In this document: piece after piece, positions 1 to 8,587 of the stretch | Layout of the letters: the number at the start of each line of letters is the position of its first letter | Position numbering within the stretch: position 1 is the stretch's first letter | Source of the DNA: Ottowia thiooxydans DSM 14619 | Lineage (GTDB): Bacteria; Pseudomonadota; Gammaproteobacteria; Burkholderiales; Burkholderiaceae_C | Assembly (NCBI RefSeq): GCF_000422885.1 | Contig: NZ_AUGX01000001.1 | Span: forward strand, 435,238-499,237 | Length of the DNA: 64,000 bases | Direction: 5' to 3' | Translations under genes and position numbers: made by a program | The notes under the pieces: model-generated | Database searches by the model: none | What the model was told of the DNA's origin: nothing | The model's input: only the letters and a program-made list of their open reading frames with translations

Positions 1-261
1 GGCGATGGTGGTAAGAACAATTTGCTGCACCTTGTCCGGCGCACGGCTTTGCAGCAAGGCCGCCTCCACCGGAACGCAGCAAGGCTGCGCAGAAAGCGGT
101 GGCAGCGCAGCCAGCCGCTCAGTGGGTAGCAGCTTGGGATACCCCACAAAGAGCATCACCACTCCGCTGAAAACCCACAATGCCATCAGCAAGCACGCAG
201 CGACTCCAGTCCATCGATGGACCAGAAACACCAACCGCTTGGCGCGCGAAGCAGACCACAT
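1..261 (-). CDS. PepSY-associated TM protein, N-terminus only
   Basis: The minus strand encodes an open reading frame that runs off the left edge; only the first 87 residues are present. It begins MWSASRAKRLVFLVHRWTGV and continues into a hydrophobic helix (about residues 20-38), then a periplasmic stretch. A basic start, the HRWTG motif and a first membrane helix are typical of PepSY_TM proteins, which accompany TonB-dependent metal or siderophore receptors and are thought to help reduce or release the metal at the inner membrane. The start lies 11 bases after the stop of the TonB receptor gene on the same strand, so the two are probably co-transcribed. Family is inferred from N-terminus and context only. 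Confidence 0.7.
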   Translation of the reverse strand, partial: MWSASRAKRLVFLVHRWTGVAACLLMALWVFSGVVMLFVGYPKLLPTERLAALPPLSAQPCCVPVEAALLQSRAPDKVQQIVLTTIA

Positions 262-272
262 GGCGTGGATGC

Positions 273-2438
273 TCAGAAACGGTGGTTTAGCGTCACTTCA
301 ATGCGCCGGCCTTCCCCCACCAGCCACTGACTGGTGGTGTAGTAGGCGGTGGAGAAATAGTTCTTGTCAAAAACGTTGAAGCCACGAAGGGTCAGCGTGG
401 TGTCGGCCGTCGCCTTCCATTGCAGCGCCACGTCAACCGTGGTGTAGCCAGGAAGCTTCAGGGTATTGGCGTTGTCAGCATAGCGTTTGCCAACATGGCG
501 CAGGCCACTGGAAAGCGTCCAGGCTGGCGCCAGCTTCCAACCCACCCAGACATTGGCTACCCGCTCCGGCACATCAGTGGGCACATTACCGTTGCGCGAG
601 ACAGCTACGCCGCCCACAGACTCTCTGAAATCGTCATAGCGGGCTTTGAGCAACGCCACATTGGCATCAAGCTGCAGTGCCTTGGTCACACGCATGGAGA
701 GCGTGCCCTCAACCCCCTTGGACGAACGCTGCCCCACCTGAACCCGCAACGAAGGGTTGGCGGGATCTCTCGTCAACAAGTTGTTCTTGGTGATGGAATA
801 CGCCGCCAGCGTCCATTCGCCCTTGCCTTCCCAGAATGTCTGTTTGACTCCCACCTCGAACTGCTTGCCAGTCGAGACATCAAACGCGGCATTAGCGGCT
901 GACAGCATCAGTAAGCCGCTCACTGGATCTGCCGCTTTCGAGGCCTGGGCATAAAGCGAGGTAGACGGGGTTAGCTTGTAGACCGTACCCAGACGCCATC
1001 CGGTATTCGCGTAGCTGCGTTTGAAGGCCTGGCTGCCGGCAATCAAATCCTGGCGCGATAGTTCGGCATGGTCGAACCGCGCGCCCCCCACCACAGACCA
1101 GCGATCGGTCAGCTCCAGCCTGTTTTCCAGGAACACGGCGTATTGCTCCGCCTTGTTGCGGTAGCGCGGAATGAATGGAACAGAGCTGTTGAAATAACCT
1201 GAATCAGGGTGATGGGGGTCTACCGAACCAGAGCTGCCGGTGTAGGTATTGTTGGTGTGCTGGAACGAGGCGCGATTGACGTCAAAACCCACGGAAACCT
1301 GGTTAGGAAGGCCAAAGAGTTTGCCGGTAAAGGTGACATCAGTGGTGTTGCCAGTCTGCGTCTGGTCATGGGCAATCTCTGTGTTGTCCGAGCGGTCTAT
1401 CAGCCCCGTTCGGGCGTTGTACGCATAGGCTTCAGCGTTACGCCAGTACCGGTTGCTGGTGATGTGATAGAGCTTGCTGCGCACCATTACGTGGCTGCTG
1501 GGCGCCCACTGAGCCATCAACTCTGTCCAGCGATCCTTGTATTGAATTCGGCTGTCGAGCACGTTGTAGTTGCGCTCGCGGATAGCGGGGTCTTGCACGC
1601 CGTTGATCAAGGGCGTACCAAAGTAACGCATGGGGTTTTGCCGCCCCTGCGCATGAGAAAGCTGAAGATTGAAGTCTCGCGTCACATCCCAACGCAAAGC
1701 ACCTGAGGCCGATCGGTTGCTGGAATCGCCCCTGTCCACCCAGCCGTCAGAACGGTCACCACTGAGGTCTACACGGTAAGACCACTGCTCACTGATGGCA
1801 CCTCCGCTGCCAAACGCCAGGGCGCGTTTGCCATCCGTTCCGCCGATCGCCTGGATCTCATTACGGATGGGTCCACGCGAGGGTTTCTTGGGAACCACAT
1901 TCACGACGCCGCCAATGGCACCATCGCCATAGATCACCGAAGCGGGGCCACGCAGCACCTCGATGCGGTCGATAGACCAGGTATCAAAGGGAAAACTCAC
2001 CCCCACTCCGCCGTACTGCCTGGTACCGTCATACAGACGCATCACCGACGTCGTATCCGTGAAACCTCGTGCGGAGAGCGAACTGCCGCTGTTGCCAGGA
2101 TGTCCCAGGCTGGTGATACCAGTGGAGCGCGTGATGGCGTCAACCACCGAGGTGTCGCCCTTGGCCTCCAGTTGCTCACGCGTGATCACTTCGACGCTGG
2201 CGGGCGTGTCCCGCAGGCTGACGTCAAGGCGACTGCCGGTACTGACAGTGCGCTCCAAAGCTGTCTCACCAGATGAGCGCACGGTAACGGCTTCCAGGGT
2301 GCCGGAGGACTGCGCCCACGACGATGTGGAAATGAAAGCCAGCGGAAGGAGCCAACCAAGAGGTGCACTTTGGAGGTGTGCAGGCGAAAAGTAACTAGCC
2401 ACGCCTACGGGCGTCGCTGCAAAAACGGGACGGGTCAT
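273..2438 (-). CDS. TonB-dependent siderophore receptor
   Basis: A 721-residue outer-membrane receptor for active import of a ferric siderophore or similar metal chelate. A long hydrophobic leader ends near residue 43 (SSWAQ). A TonB-box-like stretch follows (LEAVTVRS, about 48-55), then a plug domain (about 70-185) with the conserved segments DTPASVEVITREQL, RGFTDT and IDRIEVLRGPASVIYG. The rest is the beta-barrel, ending in the terminal Phe expected for outer-membrane insertion (EVTLNHRF). Length fits the family. It sits between a DUF2946 gene upstream and a PepSY gene 11 bases downstream, a common iron/copper-uptake operon arrangement in Burkholderiales. The substrate cannot be told from sequence. 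Confidence 0.92.
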   Translation of the reverse strand: MTRPVFAATPVGVASYFSPAHLQSAPLGWLLPLAFISTSSWAQSSGTLEAVTVRSSGETALERTVSTGSRLDVSLRDTPASVEVITREQLEAKGDTSVVDAITRSTGITSLGHPGNSGSSLSARGFTDTTSVMRLYDGTRQYGGVGVSFPFDTWSIDRIEVLRGPASVIYGDGAIGGVVNVVPKKPSRGPIRNEIQAIGGTDGKRALAFGSGGAISEQWSYRVDLSGDRSDGWVDRGDSSNRSASGALRWDVTRDFNLQLSHAQGRQNPMRYFGTPLINGVQDPAIRERNYNVLDSRIQYKDRWTELMAQWAPSSHVMVRSKLYHITSNRYWRNAEAYAYNARTGLIDRSDNTEIAHDQTQTGNTTDVTFTGKLFGLPNQVSVGFDVNRASFQHTNNTYTGSSGSVDPHHPDSGYFNSSVPFIPRYRNKAEQYAVFLENRLELTDRWSVVGGARFDHAELSRQDLIAGSQAFKRSYANTGWRLGTVYKLTPSTSLYAQASKAADPVSGLLMLSAANAAFDVSTGKQFEVGVKQTFWEGKGEWTLAAYSITKNNLLTRDPANPSLRVQVGQRSSKGVEGTLSMRVTKALQLDANVALLKARYDDFRESVGGVAVSRNGNVPTDVPERVANVWVGWKLAPAWTLSSGLRHVGKRYADNANTLKLPGYTTVDVALQWKATADTTLTLRGFNVFDKNYFSTAYYTTSQWLVGEGRRIEVTLNHRF

Positions 2439-2529
2439 GATCGATCTGTGTGCAAGTGAAATCGGTCAGGCAAAGCAAAGCCCGACAACGAATGCGCGCG
2501 ACCGGCCACAACGGCCTGTCACGCAGGAC

Positions 2530-2889
2530 TTACACCAGAGCTGGGGGACCTCTCGGGGGGAATGGTGCGCCTAAAAGCGCCGCAATATGCTGCGAGCCGA
2601 GCGCGTACAGGGCAATTGCCTGGGGCACGGGCTGCTCAAACTGGATAGCTGGGTATACCGGCGGTGTGGTGAGGGCTACACAGAGCGGGCAGTCCAGCGT
2701 GTGATGGAGGCTGGCTTCTGCTTGACCGTTTTCATCCAGGATGAGGACCTGGATGCTTCCACTGGACGCGCAGACCATTTGCATGGCCCGGGGGTGCACG
2801 ATGGGCGATGCCACAGCAATTCCCAACGTCAACAAGAACCACGCCAGGACCAGGCGAGTTAGCAGCAGGGATTTGCGCAGCTCTTGCAT
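2530..2889 (-). CDS. DUF2946 family small membrane/periplasmic protein
   Basis: A 119-residue protein starting MQELRKS, with a hydrophobic N-terminal segment (about residues 7-28) acting as signal anchor or signal peptide. In the middle is the motif HTLDCPLC, a Cys-x-x-Cys preceded by His, which recurs in DUF2946 proteins and suggests metal or thiol chemistry in the periplasm. An in-frame start 39 bases further upstream exists, but the internal ATG places the hydrophobic segment at the terminus and is preferred. It precedes the TonB receptor gene by about 90 bases on the same strand. Function is unknown; a role in metal acquisition is inferred from position. Confidence 0.7.
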   Translation of the reverse strand: MQELRKSLLLTRLVLAWFLLTLGIAVASPIVHPRAMQMVCASSGSIQVLILDENGQAEASLHHTLDCPLCVALTTPPVYPAIQFEQPVPQAIALYALGSQHIAALLGAPFPPRGPPALV

Positions 2890-2928
2890 GGCGCGGATTA
2901 TGAGGCCTTCTTGCGAAGCCCGCTTCAA

Positions 2929-3831
2929 TCACCCCATTGGGGACGCTTTGATTGTCTTGATCAGCAATGCAACAAACGCCTCTACAGCCTCCGGCAATTT
3001 TCGCCCTGCCTGCGTCTGGACTTGCAAGGTACGCTGATGTAGCTCGGGGTTGGTGATGGGTACGGCCACCAGGCCCAAGCTGGCAAGACGCCCATGCACC
3101 GTGAGGTAACTTGTGAGCATGATGGCATCAGTGTTCTGCACAAAGCCACGCAACGCAGAGTGGCTGTCTGCCACAAACACCGGCTCAAAAATCAGCCCTT
3201 CCATACTGCAGGCCACCTCAAGTACGTGCCGAAGCGGCCCAACCTCCTGAAGCAGAGCAATGGGCCAGGACCCCAGCTCAGAAAGCGATATCGAATCACG
3301 CGAAGCCAATGCATGACCACGCTGCATCACGGCACACACGGGTGCTGGTTGGACATATTGGATTTCTACGTCTCTTTCTGGAGCGATATTGAAGCAGGCC
3401 GCCACATCATGTGAGCCATCCCTGACACGCTGCGTGGCGACCGAAGGCATGGACTCATCAAGATGAAAGCGTGTGCGCGGGTACATCTTGAGAAACTCCG
3501 CACAAACCTGAGGCAAAAAATCCGGAGCCAAGCCTCTGGACGCGGCAACGCGCAAAACCACCGCACCGCGATTGCTCAGGTCTTTTATTTCCTCAATGAC
3601 GCGCTCCTCTTCGATCTGACGGCGCTTGACATGGCTCGCGAGCAGCCGTCCTGCGTCCGTCAGCACCATACCCCTGGGCCGTCTTTCAAAGAGAGGCGTT
3701 CCCATTTGCTCTTCAAGCCTCGATATCTGGCGGCTCAGGGCAGAAACAGCCACAAACAGTCGCTCAGAAGCCTTGCTGAGAGAGCCGCTGCGGGAGATTT
3801 CTAGAAAGTAGCGCAGAGCCGTCTGATCCAT
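2929..3831 (-). CDS. LysR-family transcriptional regulator
   Basis: A 300-residue LysR regulator. The N-terminal winged helix-turn-helix is clear (MDQTALRYFLEISRSGSLSK onward, with SALSRQISRLEEQMGTPLFE through LTDAGRLL). The remainder is the periplasmic-binding-like effector domain. The start at 3831 is chosen because it begins exactly at the canonical LysR N-terminus; an in-frame start 16 codons upstream adds residues unlike the family. It is transcribed divergently from the flavin reductase / gamma-glutamyltransferase / Bug genes with about 230 bases between, so it probably controls them. Its 3' end lies 39 bases from the DUF2946 start; it may also read into the TonB operon. Confidence 0.9.
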   Translation of the reverse strand: MDQTALRYFLEISRSGSLSKASERLFVAVSALSRQISRLEEQMGTPLFERRPRGMVLTDAGRLLASHVKRRQIEEERVIEEIKDLSNRGAVVLRVAASRGLAPDFLPQVCAEFLKMYPRTRFHLDESMPSVATQRVRDGSHDVAACFNIAPERDVEIQYVQPAPVCAVMQRGHALASRDSISLSELGSWPIALLQEVGPLRHVLEVACSMEGLIFEPVFVADSHSALRGFVQNTDAIMLTSYLTVHGRLASLGLVAVPITNPELHQRTLQVQTQAGRKLPEAVEAFVALLIKTIKASPMG

Positions 3832-3928
3832 CGCGATGCCCTCGTTGCGGCGCTCCAGGAAAGCCGGGCAAACGCTCAAAAAGCGCCTTACCTTTGCCTG
3901 TAAAGCAACGCATTGTTAGAAATTCGGT

Positions 3929-3952
3929 AATTGCCTACCTAAAAGTGCAATT
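3929..3952. promoter_or_regulatory. Palindrome, candidate LysR operator
   Basis: AATTGC and GCAATT form perfect 6-base arms separated by 12 bases (3929-3934 and 3947-3952). The site lies in the divergent region between the LysR gene and the flavin reductase gene. LysR proteins typically bind interrupted dyads of this form with a T-N11-A core. The assignment is inference; no -10/-35 could be placed with certainty. Confidence 0.4.
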
Positions 3953-4058
3953 GTAGGATCGAGAAAGTTAAGAAGTTTCCTTTTTTTGGAAATCACCGCC
4001 ACATGCTCCAGCTGATTTCAAGTTTCATCTGAGTCGACCTTCCCAACCGGTACACCCT

Positions 4059-4703
4059 GTGATCTACGACGCCGTCATCAACAACCATGGCCTGCCTCAC
4101 AACCCCATCAAAGCACTGATCGGGCCGCGCCCCATCGGATGGATCAGCGCAATTTCGGACAAAGGAGAGTTGAATCTCTCCCCCTATTCTTTCTTCAACA
4201 TGCTCGGACAGAATCCAACCTTGGTGGCCTTCTCCTCTGCCGGCTACAAGGACGCCATCGCCTTTGTGGAAAAAAGCAAGGAATTCGTCTGCAACATCGT
4301 CACGTGGGACTTGCGGGACGAGATGAACAAGACCTCCACCAACCTGCCACGCGGCGAGAGCGAACTAGCCTATGCAGGGCTGACCACCGCGCCCTCTCAT
4401 TTCATCAAGACACCCCGCGTTGCGGAAGCTTCCGCCGCGTTGGAATGCCGATGGGTTCAGACCATCCAACCCAGCACGGTCGATGGCCAGAAGATGGATC
4501 AATACATCATTCTGGGACAGGTCATGGGTGTGTATATAGACGACCAATTTATCCAGAACGGCTTGGTCGATACCGCGGCCATGCGCCCCATCATGCGAGC
4601 GGGCTATTTCGACTACTTCGTGGCAACACCAGAGACCAAATTCTCGATTGCCCGACCGCCCAAGGTCGCACTCCGCGCTCCCCATCAACAACAAACAGAT
4701 TGA
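4059..4703 (+). CDS. Flavin reductase-like FMN-binding protein
   Basis: A 214-residue protein of the flavin reductase / DIM6-NTAB family with split-barrel FMN-binding fold. Conserved segments include ALIGPRPIGWISAISDKGELN near the N-terminus, the LSPYSFFN stretch, and EFVCNIVTWDLRDEMN in the middle. These enzymes bind FMN and often supply reduced flavin or act on small organic substrates. The start is GTG; no in-frame ATG lies near the conserved N-terminus. It is the first gene of a plus-strand set (flavin reductase, gamma-glutamyltransferase-like, Bug receptor) with 51 bases to the next gene and is divergent from the LysR regulator. Substrate is not evident. Confidence 0.85.
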   Translation: MIYDAVINNHGLPHNPIKALIGPRPIGWISAISDKGELNLSPYSFFNMLGQNPTLVAFSSAGYKDAIAFVEKSKEFVCNIVTWDLRDEMNKTSTNLPRGESELAYAGLTTAPSHFIKTPRVAEASAALECRWVQTIQPSTVDGQKMDQYIILGQVMGVYIDDQFIQNGLVDTAAMRPIMRAGYFDYFVATPETKFSIARPPKVALRAPHQQQTD

Positions 4704-4754
4704 CGAACGCTGCATGCCAGGGTCTGAGACAACATCCATGAGTAGCAATCAAGA

Positions 4755-6383
4755 ATGACGAAAAAAGCAATGGTGGCTTGCCTGCAGCCAGAGGCGGCCG
4801 AGTCTGGAATCGAGATCCTGCAGCTGGGCGGCAACGCGGTCGATGCAGCAGTCGCCTGTGCGCTCGCGCAAACCGTGGTCGATCCCTTGATGTGCGGCAT
4901 TGCCGGCTTCGGTACAGCGGCCATCTACCTGCCGGGCAAAGGCGTGCATGAGTATGTCGATTTTCATGCGCCAGCCCCCGCAGCCGCCAGCGCAACCATG
5001 TGGGAACACCTGCTGGAGGGCGAATCAAGAGATGGCTTTGGCTTCCGCATCAAAGGCCGTTTGAATGAAATAGGCGTTCAATCCATAGGAGTTCCCGGCA
5101 CGCTGCGCGGCTTGGAGTTGATGCACCGAGAGCATGGACGTTTGCCGTGGCGACAGCTTGTTGAGCCTGCGATCCGTTGGGCCGAAGAGGGGTTTTTTGT
5201 TCGTCCATCCATGTACACCTACTGGATGGATGAGGCTGGACTGGGGCGCGCCAGCAGCAAGGAGCGCCTGGCCTTCAGCGCTGACGGCAGATCGCTCTAC
5301 TGCAAGCCTGATGGGTCGCCCAAACCCGTGGGATCACCGCTGGTGAATACCGACTACGCGAGAACCCTGGAGATCATCGCAAGCGAAGGTGCAGATGCGT
5401 TCTACCTGGGCTCTCTGGCCGAGAAAATGCTGCAGCATTTTCGTCAGGAAGGCGGACTGATCACCCGTGAGGACCTGGCCAACTACCAGGCTACACGTAC
5501 AAAGCCCCTTACCGGCACCTACCGCGATCGGACCATCACCACCAACCAACCACCTGGTGGAGGTGCCCTGTTGCTGGAGATGCTGAACATTCTGGAGCAT
5601 TTCGATCTGGGATCGCTCCCGCACAACAGCCCGCAATACATCCGCCTCGTATGCGAAGCCATGAAGCAGGCTACTGTGGACAAGGACCGGTTTATTGGTG
5701 ACCCCCGCTTTCTAGAGGTCCCGCTAGAGCATTTGCTTTCCAAAAGCCATGCGGCTGAGGCGGCAGCGCGAATCATTGCCGGCGACAAAGTGCATATCCA
5801 AAGAATGGATGCGGCGGCCCCTGAGCCAAGAGATACCACCCACCTCTCCGTCGTGGACGGAGACGGCAATTGCGTTTCACTGACTCACTCTCTGGGCTCA
5901 CCATCTGGAGTGATCACCCCTGGCCTTGGCTACATGTACAACGGTTGCATGGCTGTGTTCGATCCACGGCCAGGCCGTGCCGGCAGCATTGCGCCGGGCA
6001 AGAGCCGGTTCACTTCGGCCTGCCCCACCATCGTTTTTCGAGATGGTGCTCCAGAAATTGTCTTGGGCGCCCCAGGTGGCACGCAGATCGCCATGGGCAT
6101 CTTGCAGAGCTTGCTGAACGTGATCGACCACGGTGAAACCATGCAGACCGCCGTGTCGCTACCCAGGTTCTCTGCTACCAGCAACGCCATAGACATCTGC
6201 AACCGTATTCCCCGTTCGACCCAGTCTGAGCTCAATTCGATGGGCTACGAGGTCATACGCAACCCCTATGGCTACACGATCGGCTGGGTACACGCCATTC
6301 GCATGGCGGCTGGGCAGTTCCAGGGTGGTGCCGATCCCGGGCGAGATGGCGTCGCTTACGAAACCACCATTTTTAACAACTAA
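4755..6383 (+). CDS. Gamma-glutamyltransferase family enzyme, leaderless
   Basis: A 542-residue Ntn-hydrolase of the gamma-glutamyltransferase/cephalosporin-acylase family. The large-subunit signature starts almost at the N-terminus (ILQLGGNAVDAAVACALAQT). The autocatalytic cleavage site is DTTHLSVVDGDGNCVSLT, where Thr361 would be the new N-terminal nucleophile of the small subunit; a glycine-rich LGAPGGTQIAMG block follows. Unlike the classical periplasmic enzyme, no signal peptide precedes the domain, so a cytoplasmic enzyme is expected. It sits between a flavin reductase and a Bug receptor, suggesting hydrolysis of an imported gamma-glutamyl or amide compound rather than glutathione salvage in the periplasm. 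Family is certain, substrate unknown. Confidence 0.92.
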   Translation: MTKKAMVACLQPEAAESGIEILQLGGNAVDAAVACALAQTVVDPLMCGIAGFGTAAIYLPGKGVHEYVDFHAPAPAAASATMWEHLLEGESRDGFGFRIKGRLNEIGVQSIGVPGTLRGLELMHREHGRLPWRQLVEPAIRWAEEGFFVRPSMYTYWMDEAGLGRASSKERLAFSADGRSLYCKPDGSPKPVGSPLVNTDYARTLEIIASEGADAFYLGSLAEKMLQHFRQEGGLITREDLANYQATRTKPLTGTYRDRTITTNQPPGGGALLLEMLNILEHFDLGSLPHNSPQYIRLVCEAMKQATVDKDRFIGDPRFLEVPLEHLLSKSHAAEAAARIIAGDKVHIQRMDAAAPEPRDTTHLSVVDGDGNCVSLTHSLGSPSGVITPGLGYMYNGCMAVFDPRPGRAGSIAPGKSRFTSACPTIVFRDGAPEIVLGAPGGTQIAMGILQSLLNVIDHGETMQTAVSLPRFSATSNAIDICNRIPRSTQSELNSMGYEVIRNPYGYTIGWVHAIRMAAGQFQGGADPGRDGVAYETTIFNN

Positions 6384-6393
6384 GGAGACAACC

Positions 6394-7386
6394 ATGAACG
6401 AATCCAGCTTTCGCTGTACCCGCCGCCAAGCCATTGCAAGCGGTATAGGCTCATCCATTGCACTGCTCACACATGCATCACCCGCCTTCGCTCAACAATA
6501 CCCCACCAAGCCCGTTACCGTCGTGGTGCCGTTTGCCGCAGGAGGTGTAGTGGACCGCGTGGCCCGGATGATCCAACAGCCGCTGCAGACACAGCTTGGA
6601 AAATCCCTCATCATAGAAAACCGGGGCGGCGCCGGCGGCACTATTGGTACAGCTCAAGTCGTCAAATCAGCACCCGACGGCTACACGCTGGCCATGGTGT
6701 ATGACTCTTATGCAACCGAGCAACATGTGTATCCGCAATTGCCCTATGTGACCATGCGGGATCTGACCGGCGTGTCATGCATGGTTCGCTCGGCATTGGT
6801 TCTCGTGGTGAGTGCGAACAGCCCCTTCAAGACCTTGGCAGACTACCTTGCCGCCTCCAAAAAGGAGAACTTGTCTTACTCCACGGTGGGCGTTGCAGCA
6901 GGCTCGCACCTGGCTTTTGAGCTACTGCACCAAAAAGCCGGCACACGCGCCACCATGATCAATTACAAAGGCGGCGGCCCATCCATGACTGACCTGATGG
7001 GTGGCCATGTTCACGCAAGCTTCAGCAGCCTGCCGCAGATCATGTCGCATCTACAGAACGGAAAACTGCGGGCGCTGGGCGTTACTTCATCACAGCGGTT
7101 GGCCGCGCTGCCAGATGTGCCTAGCATCTCGGAGACTTTTCCAGGATTTGAGTTTTACTCCTGGGTCGGCTTGGTCGCACCAGCTAAGACGCCACCAGTC
7201 ATTCTGGACAAACTTGCCCAAACAGTTGCCGCCGTCTTTCAAGATCCACAGGTGCGCCAACAGGTTCAAGAGGCAGGATTCGAGATCGTAGCGAGCGGTC
7301 GCGATGAAATGAACAAGTTGGTTGCCACGGAATCCAATCGCTTGGGTAAGCTGATCAAACAGCTCAATATCTCTGGGCAGTCTTGA
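6394..7386 (+). CDS. Bug/TctC periplasmic receptor (1 of 10)
   Basis: A 330-residue tripartite-tricarboxylate-transporter binding protein. The start at 6394 is fixed by an AAGGAGA ribosome site 8 bases upstream. The leader contains RCTRRQAIASG followed by a hydrophobic stretch ending near PAFA, a twin-arginine-like signal. The mature protein opens with YPTKPVTVVVPFAAGGVVD, followed by the family blocks ENRGGAGGTIG and APDGYTLAM. It lies 10 bases after the gamma-glutamyltransferase gene and is evidently the receptor of that operon. Bug proteins bind carboxylates, amides or amino acids; ligand not predictable. Confidence 0.93.
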   Translation: MNESSFRCTRRQAIASGIGSSIALLTHASPAFAQQYPTKPVTVVVPFAAGGVVDRVARMIQQPLQTQLGKSLIIENRGGAGGTIGTAQVVKSAPDGYTLAMVYDSYATEQHVYPQLPYVTMRDLTGVSCMVRSALVLVVSANSPFKTLADYLAASKKENLSYSTVGVAAGSHLAFELLHQKAGTRATMINYKGGGPSMTDLMGGHVHASFSSLPQIMSHLQNGKLRALGVTSSQRLAALPDVPSISETFPGFEFYSWVGLVAPAKTPPVILDKLAQTVAAVFQDPQVRQQVQEAGFEIVASGRDEMNKLVATESNRLGKLIKQLNISGQS

Positions 7387-7493
7387 ACAAGTTAGAGTTC
7401 TAGGCGTATTTCGTCTCACGCTGAAAGGTGACTAGGGCAGCACTGAAAAGTCAACGCGTGCTGAGCATCGCTGGCCTCGTCAGCTCGGCAAAT

Positions 7494-7515
7494 GGCGTGG
7501 TAGTTACACCACGCC
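7494..7515. other. Hairpin in the gap between two Bug genes
   Basis: GGCGTGGT and ACCACGCC form an 8-base perfect stem with a 6-base loop. It lies in the 224-base space between the end of the first Bug gene and the start of the second. No T-run follows, so it is not a standard intrinsic terminator; it may be an operator or a processing structure. Nothing else was recognised in this gap. Confidence 0.4.
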
Positions 7516-7610
7516 GGTATTCGTGCGTCGCGGTAGCGGCATGCGTGATGTGGTTTCCCCATTATCCTCATTGAAATACAACTCGAAACTTCCCCTTAGG
7601 AGAACAAACA

Positions 7611-8585
7611 ATGAACACCATGTTGCGATTCGCGCTGCCGATCATGACCATGTTTGCTTTGGGGGGCGTCTGCAACGCTGCCACCGACTCCTATCCCGAG
7701 AAGCCCATCCGCTTTGTCGTACCCTATCCCCCGGGTTCAGTGACCGACCTGCTGGCGCGCACGATTGGGCAAAAATTCACCGAAAAATGGGGGCAACCGG
7801 TGATTGTGGAAAATCGCGGCGGTGGCGGCAGCGTCATCGGGACTGACGTCGTTGCCAAGGCAGCGCCGGACGGCTACAGCATTCTTTTGGTGGCACCTGA
7901 CCTGGCGATCAACGAGAGCCTGCGCAGCAAACTACCTTATCACGCCGAGAAGAGCTTTGCGCCTGTCAGCTTGCTTGTGAGCGCACCCATGGGGCTGTCG
8001 GTTCATTCCTCGCTTGCAGTCAACAACGTGCAGGAACTCATCGCCCACGCGAAGGCCAATCCAGGCAAGCTCAGCTACGCTTCCGGCGGAAACGGCACCG
8101 TCGCCCACCTAGGAATGGAGCTGTTCAAAAACCTGGCGGGTGTCGATATCGTGCATGTTCCGTATAAGGGCACGGCTGCGGTGGTGCAGGCTCAGACCAG
8201 TGGAGAGGTGCAGACCTCGTTCGCGCAAATGGCAACACTCCGGCCCCAGATCTCCAGCGGCAAGTTGCGTGTACTCGCGGTCGCGACCGCAAGCCGTTCG
8301 CAGGCCACGCCCGAACTACCTACAGTCGCGGAAGCAGGCGTGCCTGATTTCAAGGCAGACGTGTGGTTCGGTGTGGTCGCCCCCGCTGGAACGCCCTCAC
8401 AAATCATCGCCAAACTGAACCAGGAACTGGTTGCGATCATGCGCATGCCCGACGTCGATCAAAAGCTCCGGCTCCAGGGCATCGAGCCCATGACCAGCAC
8501 ACCCGAGGAATTCTCCACGCTCCTGCGTGCTGACATCAAGAAATGGGGCGACCTCGTCCGCAAAACCGGCGCACGCGTCGACTAG
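7611..8585 (+). CDS. Bug/TctC periplasmic receptor (2 of 10)
   Basis: A 324-residue binding protein with a Sec-type leader cut near VCNA. The mature start is YPEKPIRFVVPYPPGSVTD; note PPGSVTD in place of the usual PAGGxxD ligand loop. The blocks VENRGGGGSVIG and APDGYSILL follow. The start has an AGGAGA ribosome site. It ends 2 bases before the glutathione-transferase gene, so receptor and enzyme are almost certainly co-translated, implying that the imported compound meets the transferase. Confidence 0.93.
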   Translation: MNTMLRFALPIMTMFALGGVCNAATDSYPEKPIRFVVPYPPGSVTDLLARTIGQKFTEKWGQPVIVENRGGGGSVIGTDVVAKAAPDGYSILLVAPDLAINESLRSKLPYHAEKSFAPVSLLVSAPMGLSVHSSLAVNNVQELIAHAKANPGKLSYASGGNGTVAHLGMELFKNLAGVDIVHVPYKGTAAVVQAQTSGEVQTSFAQMATLRPQISSGKLRVLAVATASRSQATPELPTVAEAGVPDFKADVWFGVVAPAGTPSQIIAKLNQELVAIMRMPDVDQKLRLQGIEPMTSTPEEFSTLLRADIKKWGDLVRKTGARVD

Positions 8586-8587
8586 CG

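Noticed and set aside
7387-7610. Intrinsic terminator after the first Bug gene
   Set aside because: The hairpin at 7494-7515 has no T-run, so it was listed only as a structure.
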